DNA of 64,000 nt from Agrobacterium pusense (lineage in GTDB: Bacteria > Pseudomonadota > Alphaproteobacteria > Rhizobiales > Rhizobiaceae): assembly GCF_900102105.1 (NCBI RefSeq), contig NZ_FNBB01000007.1, positions 1-64,000 of the forward strand, given 5' to 3'. Below, one piece after another: positions 1 to 8,891 of this stretch. Below the pieces are notes generated by a model. It ran no database searches. It was given only the letters and a program-made list of their open reading frames with translations, and was not told where the DNA came from. Both the position numbers and the translations under genes were made by a program. Every line of letters starts with the position of its first letter. Within the stretch, counting starts at the first letter, position 1.

Positions 1-304
1 GCAGCTCGATCAGCTTCTCACGTGCTAGCGTCGGACCGAAATCCAGATAGCGTTCGCGGATCAGATCCAGCGCTGCATTGCGAAATTCCTCGCTGTGGCG
101 CCGGTTGCTCGGCCGTGATCGCTTCCTGGAAACAAGACCGGCCGGACCATCCCGGTCGTAGGCTTGCAGCAGCCGATGGACCTGACTTCGACTGAGGTCG
201 AGCCGTCCGGCCGCCTCGACAATGCTCAGGCGTTCGTCACGGATCTTCTGGATGAGTTCGAGGCGATGCAATTCTTTCTGCGACATGGTGATCAAAAAGG
301 ACAT
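1..304 (-). CDS. IS transposase, N-terminal part (ISNCY-like, cut by window edge)
   Basis: This is the first ~100 codons of a transposase reading leftward off the window. I translated it by hand from an ATG at 304; an in-frame ATG at 286 is the alternative start. The protein begins MSFLITMSQKELHRLEL and carries a helix-turn-helix (LSIVEAAGRLDLSRSQVHRL), then a basic linker and a segment resembling the opening of integrase-type transposases (LDFGPTLAREKLIEL). This start is typical of ISNCY-family transposases of rhizobia, which I recognise from memory. The DDE catalytic part lies outside the window, so intactness cannot be judged. Confidence 0.75.
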   Translation of the reverse strand, partial: MSFLITMSQKELHRLELIQKIRDERLSIVEAAGRLDLSRSQVHRLLQAYDRDGPAGLVSRKRSRPSNRRHSEEFRNAALDLIRERYLDFGPTLAREKLIEL

Positions 305-394
305 GACGACTCCGACCGCTCATGGTCTCGACCAGGCTGAAGATCGTCATCCTTGCTCCCAACGTTGGCTTTGACCAGTGCGTCGAGAGGCGAG

Positions 395-428
395 ACTGTC
401 GCATCTCTAACTGGCCCAACTGTCGCAT
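395..428. repeat. Subterminal direct repeats at the end of the insertion sequence
   Basis: The 10-mer actgtcgcat occurs at 395-404 and again at 419-428, a 24-base period, just upstream of the transposase start. Short iterated motifs of this type are common transposase-binding sites near IS ends, so the element probably ends around 428-436. The opposite end is outside the window, so the terminal inverted repeat and target duplication cannot be confirmed. Confidence 0.5.
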
Positions 429-586
429 TACTAAATAGCCCTTACATACAATAATCGCATAAGATAGATTATGGAACTTTTTGTGCTGAATTACCGGGAA
501 TGCCGTAAGCTGTCAGATCGCAGCGCCGTTGCTGTCATCATTGAAAAGCGCCGCTTGTCGCATTGAAAGATCCATATCCAGGTCGA

Positions 587-2368
587 TCATAATTCTCCTG
601 ATGCCTCTCGGCGTCGTAGATCGAGCTCTTCACTGTAGCGTCTCAGCGTGTGACTTTCGGTAAGCAGGCCAACGGGACGATTTTCGATCTTGTCGTTGAC
701 GACGACGAGTGCTTCGCTTTCTGCCGCGTCGAAGGCTGCCGCCGCTTGCCGTGCATTCATGGTCGGCAGCAACACGTCGTTCTTGTAGTGCAGATAGGTC
801 TCGAGGCTGATCTTGCTTGGGTCGCGATCCATCGGATCGGCATAGATTTCCGGCACGAGAACGATCCCGGCATAACGCCCGTCATCGTGGGTCATGATGA
901 CCCGCTGCGTTGAACCGAGCGGGAACTTCTCCTTGAAGGCCGGAAGCCCCATGCTGACATTGGCCTTGCGTATGTCAGCGCGCATCATCTTGCCCACCGT
1001 CAGGTCGCGGATCCAGCCGATGTCATGAGCGCTGCGAATGCTCTCACCGCGCAGGTGAAAACGCCAGGTGGCGAAGGAGTAGCCGAATGTGGTGCGCACC
1101 ACCAGCGATGTGGTGATGACGGCGGCAAGCACGAGCGCCGTAATCTGGAAGTCGCCGGTCAGTTCCAGCGCCAGAAATGTCATTGTCAGCGGACCACCGA
1201 TGATGGCGGCGGCAAAGGCGCTCATGCCGATCACGGCGTAGACGATCGGCGCTGTCGAGCCATAGCCGATATAGGGCGCGCAGAGTGCGAAAATCTTGCC
1301 GAGCAGCGATCCCATGAACAGCGAGGCGAAAAACAGGCCGCCGCGGAAATTCGAACCTATCGAGATCGCGCTGGCCGCCGCCTTCAACAGGAACAATCCT
1401 GCAAGCCCGTAGATCGTCAAGTCGGCATCGATGTTGAGATGCAAGGCTCCATGGCCGCTCGAGAGAACCTGCGGTGAAATCAAGGCCAGCCCACCGACAA
1501 CGATGCCGCCAAGCGTAGGACGCAGCCAGCCAGGAATAGCGCTTTTGCGCGCCGTCTCCTCAATGAAGGACACCGCCTGCATGAGCACGATACCGATTGC
1601 CGCGCACACAACCCCAAGGAAAATAGCCGGCACGTAATCGGCGGGCGTCACGCGGCTGGCATCGACGATATCGATGGAGAGGCCATGGCCGCCAATCAGG
1701 CCGATAACGGTTGTCGCCACCAGCGCCGAAACGATCAGCGGGGCGAGCGTGACGACTGTATAGGTGCCGATGATGAGTTCGATGGCGTAAAATGCGCCAG
1801 TCAGAGGCGCGTTGAAGGCGGCCGCGATGGCGCCCGCGGCGCCGCAGCCAACGAGGATGCGCATGTCCCCTCGCCTCAGTTTCAGCTTGATGCCGATCTT
1901 CGATGCAACGCCGCTGGCAATCTGCGTGTAGCCCGCCTCAAGCCCCACAGATGCGCCAAAACCGTTGGAAACGATGTTCTGCACGCAGACAATGATGCTG
2001 TCCGTGAGCGACAGGCGGCCACCATGCAGCGCATTTGCCTCGATGGGGTCGACCATCGGCTTTTTGCGGGTTTTGGAGAGGATGAAGATGATCAGCCCGA
2101 GCAGGACACCGCCCATGATCGGCCCCACCAGCACGATCTGTCCGGAAAGATCGCTGCTGCTCAGACGTTCGACGCCAAAGACGAGCACATGCAATGCCGT
2201 GCTCAAAGCGCCGATCAACGCCACCAGCAGGCCGGCTGCGATGCCGATGAGCACGGCAAGCGCGACAAGGCCGAGTTCGCCGCGTCGGAACATGGCGCGC
2301 AGGCGGCTGGCGCGCATATTGTCGAAGAAGCTCGCCATACTCGGTGCACGGAAAGGCTTAGTCGACAT
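587..2368 (-). CDS. ClC-family chloride channel/transporter
   Basis: A 593-residue polytopic inner-membrane protein of the ClC family, which moves chloride (or another anion) across the membrane, often in exchange for protons. The helix F region reads GASVGLEAGYTQ, keeping the external gating glutamate, and the helix N region reads FRGGLFFASLFMG. The usual GSGIP motif is not recognisable. After FNAPLTG the sequence continues AIEL where the E. coli antiporter has IIEE, so the internal proton glutamate is replaced by leucine. The last ~130 residues form a soluble CBS-like region. It stands alone beside the insertion sequence. Transport mode is uncertain. Confidence 0.85.
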   Translation of the reverse strand: MSTKPFRAPSMASFFDNMRASRLRAMFRRGELGLVALAVLIGIAAGLLVALIGALSTALHVLVFGVERLSSSDLSGQIVLVGPIMGGVLLGLIIFILSKTRKKPMVDPIEANALHGGRLSLTDSIIVCVQNIVSNGFGASVGLEAGYTQIASGVASKIGIKLKLRRGDMRILVGCGAAGAIAAAFNAPLTGAFYAIELIIGTYTVVTLAPLIVSALVATTVIGLIGGHGLSIDIVDASRVTPADYVPAIFLGVVCAAIGIVLMQAVSFIEETARKSAIPGWLRPTLGGIVVGGLALISPQVLSSGHGALHLNIDADLTIYGLAGLFLLKAAASAISIGSNFRGGLFFASLFMGSLLGKIFALCAPYIGYGSTAPIVYAVIGMSAFAAAIIGGPLTMTFLALELTGDFQITALVLAAVITTSLVVRTTFGYSFATWRFHLRGESIRSAHDIGWIRDLTVGKMMRADIRKANVSMGLPAFKEKFPLGSTQRVIMTHDDGRYAGIVLVPEIYADPMDRDPSKISLETYLHYKNDVLLPTMNARQAAAAFDAAESEALVVVNDKIENRPVGLLTESHTLRRYSEELDLRRREASGEL

Positions 2369-2389
2369 GCTGTTCCTTTTCAGGCGGCG

Positions 2390-3220
2390 TCAGGCGGCTT
2401 CGAGATCGATCTCAATTTCGAAACGCATCTGATCATAAGCCGGTTCAACATGATCAGGCGTTTCCTGCATCACCGTCTCATAATCGAGCGGAATATGCAT
2501 GTGGGTCAAGATCGCCCTTTTGGGTGCCAGTGTTTCGATCCACCCGAGCGCCTGTTCGAGTGACAGATGGCTGGGGTGATAGCGATATTGCAGGGCGTCG
2601 ATGATGAGCACCTCAAGTCCGGCGAGTTTCGGCAGGCTTTCGGCCGGAAAATCGCTGACGTCGGTGCAATAGGCCACATCACCAATGCGGAAACCCAGAG
2701 AATGGACGTCCCCATGCTGTTGCATATGCACCCCAAAGGCGATTGGTCCTCCTGCTCCATCAATAACAACCGGCTCGTTGATATCGGCAATCATATAAGG
2801 CCGGACAATCGGTGGATAATTGCTGCCCGCCGGCGTCTCGAGACAATAGGCAAAACCATCGCGGATGCGCGCCATGGTAATGGGATCGGCATAGATCGGA
2901 ACTCGGCTTTTCTGGAGTGCGAAATAGATGCGCAGATCGTCAATGCCATGCAGATGGTCGGCATGAGCATGGGTGTAGAGAACGGCATCGATAGCCTCCA
3001 CCTTCGCGGCGATCATCTGCTCGCGAAAATCAGGACCAGTATCGATCACAACGGTCGTTTTGCCGCCATCAGGACCGATCTGTTCCACCATGAAGGCCGC
3101 ACGCGTGCGCCGGTTCTTCGGATTATCGGGGTCGCAGGCGCCCCAGTCGCCGTTAATGCGCGGCACGCCGGGTGACGAGGCGCATCCGAGAACCGTGAAG
3201 CGGCGACGGTAGATTGCCAC
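2390..3220 (-). CDS. MBL-fold metal-dependent hydrolase (PhnP-like)
   Basis: A 276-residue metallo-beta-lactamase-fold hydrolase. The metal-binding signature THAHADHLHGIDD is intact, an acidic DTGPDFRE segment precedes it, and further ligands fit HGDVHSLGF and TDVSDF, with a late histidine in LTHMHIP. The layout matches the PhnP / RNase Z-like phosphodiesterase branch, whose members hydrolyse cyclic phosphodiesters. No phn genes are nearby, so the substrate is unknown. It follows tatD with only a two-base gap, so tatD and metG are probably co-transcribed with it. This trio (metG-tatD-MBL) recurs in alphaproteobacteria. Confidence 0.8.
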   Translation of the reverse strand: MAIYRRRFTVLGCASSPGVPRINGDWGACDPDNPKNRRTRAAFMVEQIGPDGGKTTVVIDTGPDFREQMIAAKVEAIDAVLYTHAHADHLHGIDDLRIYFALQKSRVPIYADPITMARIRDGFAYCLETPAGSNYPPIVRPYMIADINEPVVIDGAGGPIAFGVHMQQHGDVHSLGFRIGDVAYCTDVSDFPAESLPKLAGLEVLIIDALQYRYHPSHLSLEQALGWIETLAPKRAILTHMHIPLDYETVMQETPDHVEPAYDQMRFEIEIDLEAA

Positions 3221-3222
3221 GC

Positions 3223-4020
3223 CTACACCCTTGTCATCTTGGAAAAGCAGCGGAAGGCGTTTTCGGTGGTGATCTCGGCCATCCGCTCGAAGGAGATGCC
3301 ATGCACCTCGGCCAGAACCTCCGCGGTATTGACGACGTAGGAAGGCTCGTTGCGTTTGCCACGCCAGCGCTTCGGCGCAAGATAGGGTGCGTCCGTTTCT
3401 ACAAGCAGCCGGTCAAGAGGCACGGTTGCAGCGATATCGCGAATATCCTGCGACTTTGGGAAGGTCAGAATGCCCGAGAAAGACACATATCCGCCAAGCT
3501 CGACACCCGTTTTTGCGAGCTCGGGACCAGCGGAAAAGCAGTGCAGAATGAACGGAAATGCGCCCTTCCCGCTTTCGGAGCGCAGGATGGCGGCCATGTC
3601 GTCATCGGCACTGCGGCTGTGAATGACAAGCGGCAGCTTCGTTCGTCTCGCCGCCTCGATATGGCGAAGAAGGCCGGTCTTCTGGTCTTCGGGCTTCTGC
3701 GTGTCGTAGAAGTAATCCAGACCCGCCTCTCCGATCGCCACGATCTTCTCATGACTTTCGGCAAGCTGCACCAGCTCATCGGCGGAGATATCCAGTTCCT
3801 CATCGGCATTGTTCGGATGGGTGCCGACCGAGCAAAAGACTGACGGATATTTTTCCGTGATCTTCAACAGCTCCGGCAGACGACGCACCCGGGTCGAGAT
3901 CGTCACCATCTGGCTCACGCCGGAGGCATGGGCCCGAGCGATGATGTCGTCGCGCTCCGCCTCAAAATCAGGAAAATCGAGATGGCAATGGGTATCGATC
4001 AGCATCGTGGTCGCCTTCAC
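3223..4020 (-). CDS. tatD: TatD-family metal-dependent DNase/hydrolase
   Basis: A 265-residue TIM-barrel hydrolase of the TatD/YcfH family, which has Mg-dependent 3'-5' deoxyribonuclease activity and is linked to DNA repair and quality control. The N-terminal metal site DTHCHLD is present, along with [10 protein letters not shown], the histidine site [16 protein letters not shown] and the late ETDAPYLAP motif. Its ATG overlaps the metG stop by four bases, implying translational coupling. An inner start at MLIDTHCH, six codons in, is possible. Confidence 0.88.
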   Translation of the reverse strand: MKATTMLIDTHCHLDFPDFEAERDDIIARAHASGVSQMVTISTRVRRLPELLKITEKYPSVFCSVGTHPNNADEELDISADELVQLAESHEKIVAIGEAGLDYFYDTQKPEDQKTGLLRHIEAARRTKLPLVIHSRSADDDMAAILRSESGKGAFPFILHCFSAGPELAKTGVELGGYVSFSGILTFPKSQDIRDIAATVPLDRLLVETDAPYLAPKRWRGKRNEPSYVVNTAEVLAEVHGISFERMAEITTENAFRCFSKMTRV

Positions 4021-5567
4021 GCTTCCGGCGCGACATAACGCGGAAAGACTGGCTTCGGAGCTTCCAGTGGTGTCCCCGGCACCAGACGACCGGCTTCGCC
4101 CAACGCCGCGAAGTCGCGCTTGTCGGCTGGCGCCGCAACGAGATCGAGCAGCTTTTCGCAGGAACCCGGCATGATGGGCTGCAGGAGAATGCCGATCTGG
4201 CGCACAACTTCCGCCGTGACGTAAAGCACAGTGCCCATCCGCTCAGGGTCGGTCTTTTTCAGCGCCCAAGGCTCCTGAGAGGCGAAATAGCGGTCGGTCT
4301 CGGAAACGACGGCAATAATGGCGGCTACCGCGCGGTGGATGAGCTGCTTGCCCATCTCCTCACGGCAAATGGCGAGCAGACCGTCTGCAGACGCCAGCAT
4401 CGCCTTGTCTTCGTCGGTGAACGGACCAGGCGTCGGAATCTTGCCGTCGCAATTCTTGACGATCATCGACAGCGAACGGCTGGCGAGATTGCCGATGCCA
4501 TTGGCAAGATCGGCATTGATGCGGGTGGCAATGCCCTCTTCGCTATAGCTGCCGTCCTGGCCGAAGGAGACTTCGCGCATGAAGAAATAGCGGACCTGAT
4601 CAAGGCCGAAATGGTTCACCAGATTGGCGGGATCAACGACATTGCCGAGCGACTTCGACATCTTCTCCCCCTTGTTGAGCAGGAAGCCATGTGCATAAAC
4701 GCGCTTGGGCAGCGGCAGCTTCGCGCTCATCAGGAAGGCTGGCCAGTAGACGGCGTGAAAACGAATGATGTCCTTGCCGATGATATGCACGTCGGCCGGC
4801 CAATACTTCGCCCGCGGTCCGTTCCTGTCTTCGAGGTAACCCGTTGCGGTGATGTAGTTGGTCAGTGCATCGACCCAGACATACATCACGTGCTTCGGAT
4901 CATTGGGAACCTTGATGCCCCAGTCGAAGGTGGTGCGGGAAATCGACAGGTCCTTCAGACCGGATTTCACGAAGGAGATGATTTCGTTACGGCGTTCCGC
5001 CGGACCGATGAAGTCGGGGTTTTCCTCATAGAGCTTCAGCAGCTTGTCCTGGTACTCGGAGAGCTTGAAGAAATAGCTTTCCTCCTCCACCCATTCCACC
5101 GGCGTGCCCTGCGGGCCGTAACGGACGCCATCGGCGCGCACTTCCGTCTCGTCCTCGGCGTAATAGGCCTCGTCACGAACGGAATACCAGCCGGCATAGC
5201 TATCCTTGTAGATGTCGCCGCTCTCGGCCATCAGGTTCCAGATATTGCGCGAGGTCTCGTGATGACGTTCTTCCGTCGTGCGGATGAAATCGTCGTTCGA
5301 GGCGTTGAGCAGCTTGCCCATCTCGAGAAACTGATTGGAATTTCGCTCCGCGAGTTCTTCCGGCGAAACGCCTTCCGCACGTGCCGTCTGCTGCATCTTC
5401 TGGCCGTGTTCGTCGGTGCCCGTCAGGAAGAACACATCCATTCCGTCCAGGCGCTGAAAGCGTGCCATGGCGTCCGTTGCGATCAGTTCATAGGCGTGGC
5501 CGATATGCGGCTTGCCGTTGGGATAGGAGATCGCGGTGGTGATGTAGAATGGTGTCTTGTCTGTCAT
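4017..5567 (-). CDS. metG: Methionyl-tRNA synthetase
   Basis: A 516-residue class I aminoacyl-tRNA synthetase charging tRNA-Met. The HIGH signature is at residues 21-24 ([10 protein letters not shown]), followed by [12 protein letters not shown], and the KMSKS loop ([10 protein letters not shown]) lies near residue 300. The length fits the short form lacking the C-terminal tRNA-binding EMAP-like domain of E. coli MetG. It is the first gene of the minus-strand run metG-tatD-MBL. Confidence 0.95.
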   Translation of the reverse strand: MTDKTPFYITTAISYPNGKPHIGHAYELIATDAMARFQRLDGMDVFFLTGTDEHGQKMQQTARAEGVSPEELAERNSNQFLEMGKLLNASNDDFIRTTEERHHETSRNIWNLMAESGDIYKDSYAGWYSVRDEAYYAEDETEVRADGVRYGPQGTPVEWVEEESYFFKLSEYQDKLLKLYEENPDFIGPAERRNEIISFVKSGLKDLSISRTTFDWGIKVPNDPKHVMYVWVDALTNYITATGYLEDRNGPRAKYWPADVHIIGKDIIRFHAVYWPAFLMSAKLPLPKRVYAHGFLLNKGEKMSKSLGNVVDPANLVNHFGLDQVRYFFMREVSFGQDGSYSEEGIATRINADLANGIGNLASRSLSMIVKNCDGKIPTPGPFTDEDKAMLASADGLLAICREEMGKQLIHRAVAAIIAVVSETDRYFASQEPWALKKTDPERMGTVLYVTAEVVRQIGILLQPIMPGSCEKLLDLVAAPADKRDFAALGEAGRLVPGTPLEAPKPVFPRYVAPEA

Positions 5568-5684
5568 GACGGTCTATCGACTTTACGCGCTGTTTTTTGG
5601 ATAGACCGCTCTTAAACCATTGTTCGCAGCAGCGAAAGAAAAAGCTACCGAATTGGTACAATGATATCAATATTGCCGACTATT

Positions 5685-5758
5685 CGTCATCCTCGGGCTC
5701 GAGCCGAGTATTCATTAATTTCAGTGGGTTGTGGATTCCCGTGTCAAACCCGGGGATA
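5685..5758. repeat. Intergenic imperfect palindromic repeat, copy 1
   Basis: The segment starts cgtcatcctcgggctcgag and ends cccgtgtcaaacccgggga, two arms that are roughly reverse complements around a central gtgggttgtgg. It shares the opening cgtcatcctcggg and the gttg-containing middle with the copy at 59636-59722. Repeats of this type (conserved arms cgtcatcctcggg / cccgaggatgacg) are scattered between genes in Agrobacterium genomes as far as I recall. This copy is degenerate, with its right arm cut short. It lies between metG and holB in a 250-base gap with no gene. Confidence 0.6.
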
Positions 5759-5817
5759 ATGCGGCTTAGAGTGGGCCAATCCGAAAAGGCAACTTCGGTC
5801 CTTACGATTTTCCGGCA

Positions 5818-6843
5818 TTAGACGCCCCGGATATCCTCAAGAATGGAAATTACCATCTGTTTCTTGTCGAGATTATAGGCCTGCGCCACGGTGATGCGTT
5901 CCGAGAGCGCCGAAGAAAGCCGTGCCAGCCTTTCCGCAGCAGTGATATCGCCCGTCATGGCCGCCGCGCGCGCGCGCGCCATCAGATCTTCCGTTACATG
6001 TTCCATGAAAAAACCGAGGACGATGTCGCCATCCTTCTGGGCCAGGATCTCGGCGAGCTTGTGCATCTGTTTGCGGGCGCCTGGCCCGTCGGCATTCATG
6101 ACTGCGGCAAGGGCCTCGACAATATCGGAGCCGCCGTAGTTCATCAGCTTCAGCGCCTGCGCAACGCTACCCTTGGAGGCGGCAAGCAGGGCATCGCGCT
6201 TTTCCTCCGAGAGATTTATGCCGAGATGATCGAGCGCCTGCACCATGGCCGAATCCGAAAGCGGCAGCAGCCTGAGCGGCATGCAGCGTGAGCGGATTGT
6301 CGGCAGCAATTTTCCCGGTGCGTGGGAGAGCACGAGAAACATCGCCCTTTTGGGCGGCTCTTCCAGTATTTTCAGGATCGCGTTCGCGGCATTGCGGTTG
6401 AGATCATCGGCGGGATCGATGATGACGATGCGCCAGTTGCCGGTGCCCGAGGTCTGCGAGAAAAAATGCCCTGCCCGTCGCACCTCGTCCACCGTGATGG
6501 CGGATTTCACGCGGCCGGTCTTTTCATCCACGGGCCGGGTGAGATGCAGCAGGTTATGCGAGGCGCCAGCGGTGATCTGCCGGCTGACCAGCGACTGCGG
6601 ATCGGGGTCTGGCAGAAACTCCGGCGCCGACAAAGGATCGGGATGGTTCAGCACATGATTGGCGAAACGGAAAGCGAGCGTCGCCTTGCCGATGCCCTCC
6701 GGCCCTTCGATGAGAATGGCATGATGGCCTTTGCCAGAGCGATAGGACTGCGCGAGAAACGCCTCCGCCTCCTCATGGCCAAAAAGCCTCGTGTTCTGCT
6801 GCGGCGCGATTGCACCGTCGAGAACGCCTTGGACCTCACTCAT
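5818..6843 (-). CDS. holB: DNA polymerase III subunit delta'
   Basis: A 341-residue AAA+-type clamp-loader subunit. It opens with a P-loop-like [13 protein letters not shown] and carries the conserved clamp-loader segments [12 protein letters not shown] and [11 protein letters not shown]; the usual zinc module is not obvious. I chose the ATG at 6843 ([10 protein letters not shown]) because the longer frame would run far into tmk and reads as non-protein arginine/serine-rich sequence. The chosen start overlaps the end of tmk by eight bases, the usual coupled tmk-holB order. Confidence 0.88.
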   Translation of the reverse strand: MSEVQGVLDGAIAPQQNTRLFGHEEAEAFLAQSYRSGKGHHAILIEGPEGIGKATLAFRFANHVLNHPDPLSAPEFLPDPDPQSLVSRQITAGASHNLLHLTRPVDEKTGRVKSAITVDEVRRAGHFFSQTSGTGNWRIVIIDPADDLNRNAANAILKILEEPPKRAMFLVLSHAPGKLLPTIRSRCMPLRLLPLSDSAMVQALDHLGINLSEEKRDALLAASKGSVAQALKLMNYGGSDIVEALAAVMNADGPGARKQMHKLAEILAQKDGDIVLGFFMEHVTEDLMARARAAAMTGDITAAERLARLSSALSERITVAQAYNLDKKQMVISILEDIRGV

Positions 6844-7534
6844 GCGCCCTGCCCGCCTCGGTCCCCAGCTGTTCGAGCAAGGGCTCGACGAAGGACATGA
6901 CATCCTCCGCAACTTTTTCTTCCGGCTGATCGGCATTGACGATGCGGCAGCGACGCGGCTCGGCAAGCGCGATATCGAGATAGGCTTCCCGCCGCTTCTC
7001 GTGGGTTTCGATTTCCTCTTTCTCGAAGCGATCGGGCTTCGCGCCTTCATCCGCGCGCTTTCTGGCGCGGGCAAGTCCTTTTTCGGCAGCGATATCGAAA
7101 ATCAGTGTCAGCTCCGGAACGACGCCATCAATCGCGATGCGCTGCAGCGTCTCGATGAAATCCGGCTCCAGATTGCCGGTCGTGCCCTGATAGACGCGGG
7201 ATGAATCGAGAAACCGGTCGCAGAGCACGATCTCGCCGCGCTCCAGCGCAGGGCGAATGACCTCTTCGACGTGATCGTTGCGCGCGGCGGCGAACAGGAT
7301 GGCTTCCATCCGGACGCCAAAGGGCTCCGCCGCACCGGAAAGGAGAACATGTCTTACGGCCTCCGCACCCGGCGAACCGCCGGGCTCACGCGTTACGACC
7401 ACCTTGAAGCCACGATCGCAAAGCGCCTCGGCAAGCGTGCGAATCTGCGTCGATTTGCCGGCGCCTTCGCCGCCTTCGAAGCTGATGAACAATCCGGTCT
7501 TTTCGGCCAATGTCACGTCCTGCAAGGAATTCAC
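6836..7534 (-). CDS. tmk: Thymidylate kinase
   Basis: A 232-residue kinase that phosphorylates dTMP to dTDP. The P-loop [11 protein letters not shown] sits at residues ~19-29, the DR(F/Y) region reads [15 protein letters not shown], and the lid is rich in arginine ([14 protein letters not shown]). The eleven residues before GLFISFEGG are poorly conserved, so translation may begin slightly later. It overlaps holB and follows the carboxypeptidase-like gene after a ~110-base gap. Confidence 0.92.
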   Translation of the reverse strand: MNSLQDVTLAEKTGLFISFEGGEGAGKSTQIRTLAEALCDRGFKVVVTREPGGSPGAEAVRHVLLSGAAEPFGVRMEAILFAAARNDHVEEVIRPALERGEIVLCDRFLDSSRVYQGTTGNLEPDFIETLQRIAIDGVVPELTLIFDIAAEKGLARARKRADEGAKPDRFEKEEIETHEKRREAYLDIALAEPRRCRIVNADQPEEKVAEDVMSFVEPLLEQLGTEAGRAHE

Positions 7535-7647
7535 GTCAATGTTGAAATGCCTGTTTACAGCATCGGACCGAAATGTGTGAAGCGCTTTTCAGAAAAACCG
7601 GTGCCTGAACAAAAGCATAGGAGAAAAGGCACGTGCTGAACCGCACT

Positions 7648-8820
7648 TCACAGCCAGAACAGCAGAAGTTCCTTCAATGCTCCTGCGGCATTCTGGGTGA
7701 GCGAACCCTTGTTCACCCGGCTCTTCGTATAGAGCGGCACTTCGCGCAATAGACGCTCGCCCGAGAATATCTTCAGCGTTCCGGCATTCGCCCCGACATC
7801 GAGCGGCGCGTTCAGCGGCCAGCGATAGACGATACGTCCGGAGAGGCGTTCCGGATTGTTGACGGGCACCAGGACGCTGACATCGTCCTTCGGAGAAAGG
7901 TCGACATAGGAGGCATCGCCGCCATACACGCTGACGGAGCCAACCACTTCATCCTTGCTGAACAGGCGGCGTTTTTCGAAGGCGGTCAGGCCCCAGTCCA
8001 CCACTCTGCGCGCTTCCTCCTGCCGCGTCTTGTCGTCTGCGATGCCGGCAAGCGCCAGATAGATGCGGCGCCCTTCCCGCTCCGCCGAAACCACGGCGGC
8101 AAAACCGCTGCCTTCTGCAAAACCGAGGCCAAGACCGTCTATACCGCTTCCCGGCATCAGCAACGTGTTCTTGTTGCGCTGGAAAATCCGGTTCCATTCG
8201 AAGTCCGGCTTCGTAAACAACGAGTAGCGGTCGGGATAGGTGTCATGCAGATGCTGGGCAAGGCGCACCATGTCCCTGGCGGTCGTCTGGTTTCCGGAAT
8301 CGGGAAGTCCGGTGGAATTGGCAAACGTGCTGCGGTTCATGCCAAGTTCGCCGGCCCGTGCCGTCATGCGCTTGGCAAAGGCAGCGTCCGATCCCGCCAT
8401 GCCTTCGGCGATGATGATGCAGCCGTCATTGGCGTTCTGCACGATGATTCCGGTCAAAAGGTCATTGATGCCAACGGAGGATTTCAGGGCGGCGAACATG
8501 GTTGACGTTCGCGATGGGGCCCCGCCCGTGCGCCAGGCATATTCCGAAACGGGATAGACCGTTTCCGACGCCAGCTGTCCTCTCGACAGCGCATCCAGCA
8601 CCACCTCCACCGTCATCAGCTTGGCAAGTGATGCGGGCGGAAAGGACTGATCCTCATTTTGGGCAAGAAGCACCGTACCGGTTTCGGCATCGATCATATA
8701 GGCCTGCTCGGCCTTAGCGATGAAGGGCGCTGTCTGCGATTGCGCCGCGCCGGCGCTCAAAAATGCAAAAGCGGCCGCCGCGACGGCCGACAGATAGGAG
8801 CGATGAAAGGTCTTGCGCAT
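7648..8820 (-). CDS. D-alanyl-D-alanine carboxypeptidase-like protein with degenerate active site
   Basis: A 390-residue secreted protein of the PBP5/DacF (peptidase S11) family. The signal peptide ends near AAQSQ (residue ~28). I took the ATG at 8820 because a typical export signal follows. SxxK is present (S64-LA-K67 in PPASLAKLMT). The second motif, SxN in active enzymes, reads N129-A-N131 (VQNANDGC). Where active enzymes have VDG-M-KTG this protein has IDG-L-GLG (KTG replaced by GLG at 231-233). The PBP5 C-terminal beta domain seems present. The fold is clear but catalysis is doubtful. An intact paralogue lies at 12925-14418. Confidence 0.85.
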   Translation of the reverse strand: MRKTFHRSYLSAVAAAAFAFLSAGAAQSQTAPFIAKAEQAYMIDAETGTVLLAQNEDQSFPPASLAKLMTVEVVLDALSRGQLASETVYPVSEYAWRTGGAPSRTSTMFAALKSSVGINDLLTGIIVQNANDGCIIIAEGMAGSDAAFAKRMTARAGELGMNRSTFANSTGLPDSGNQTTARDMVRLAQHLHDTYPDRYSLFTKPDFEWNRIFQRNKNTLLMPGSGIDGLGLGFAEGSGFAAVVSAEREGRRIYLALAGIADDKTRQEEARRVVDWGLTAFEKRRLFSKDEVVGSVSVYGGDASYVDLSPKDDVSVLVPVNNPERLSGRIVYRWPLNAPLDVGANAGTLKIFSGERLLREVPLYTKSRVNKGSLTQNAAGALKELLLFWL

Positions 8821-8891
8821 GAAACCGCCCAGTGCTGTCTGCCACAACCGGCCACCCGCCATGAGAACGGTGCGGCGGTGTCCTTAATCCG

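Noticed and set aside
237-428. 63-residue minus-strand frame beside the transposase
   Set aside because: It overlaps the transposase start in another frame and includes the IS-end repeats; not a gene.
1025-2563. Long plus-strand frames opposite the ClC gene
   Set aside because: They mirror the ClC coding strand and read as Arg/Gln/Asp-rich non-protein sequence; typical GC-rich antisense shadows.
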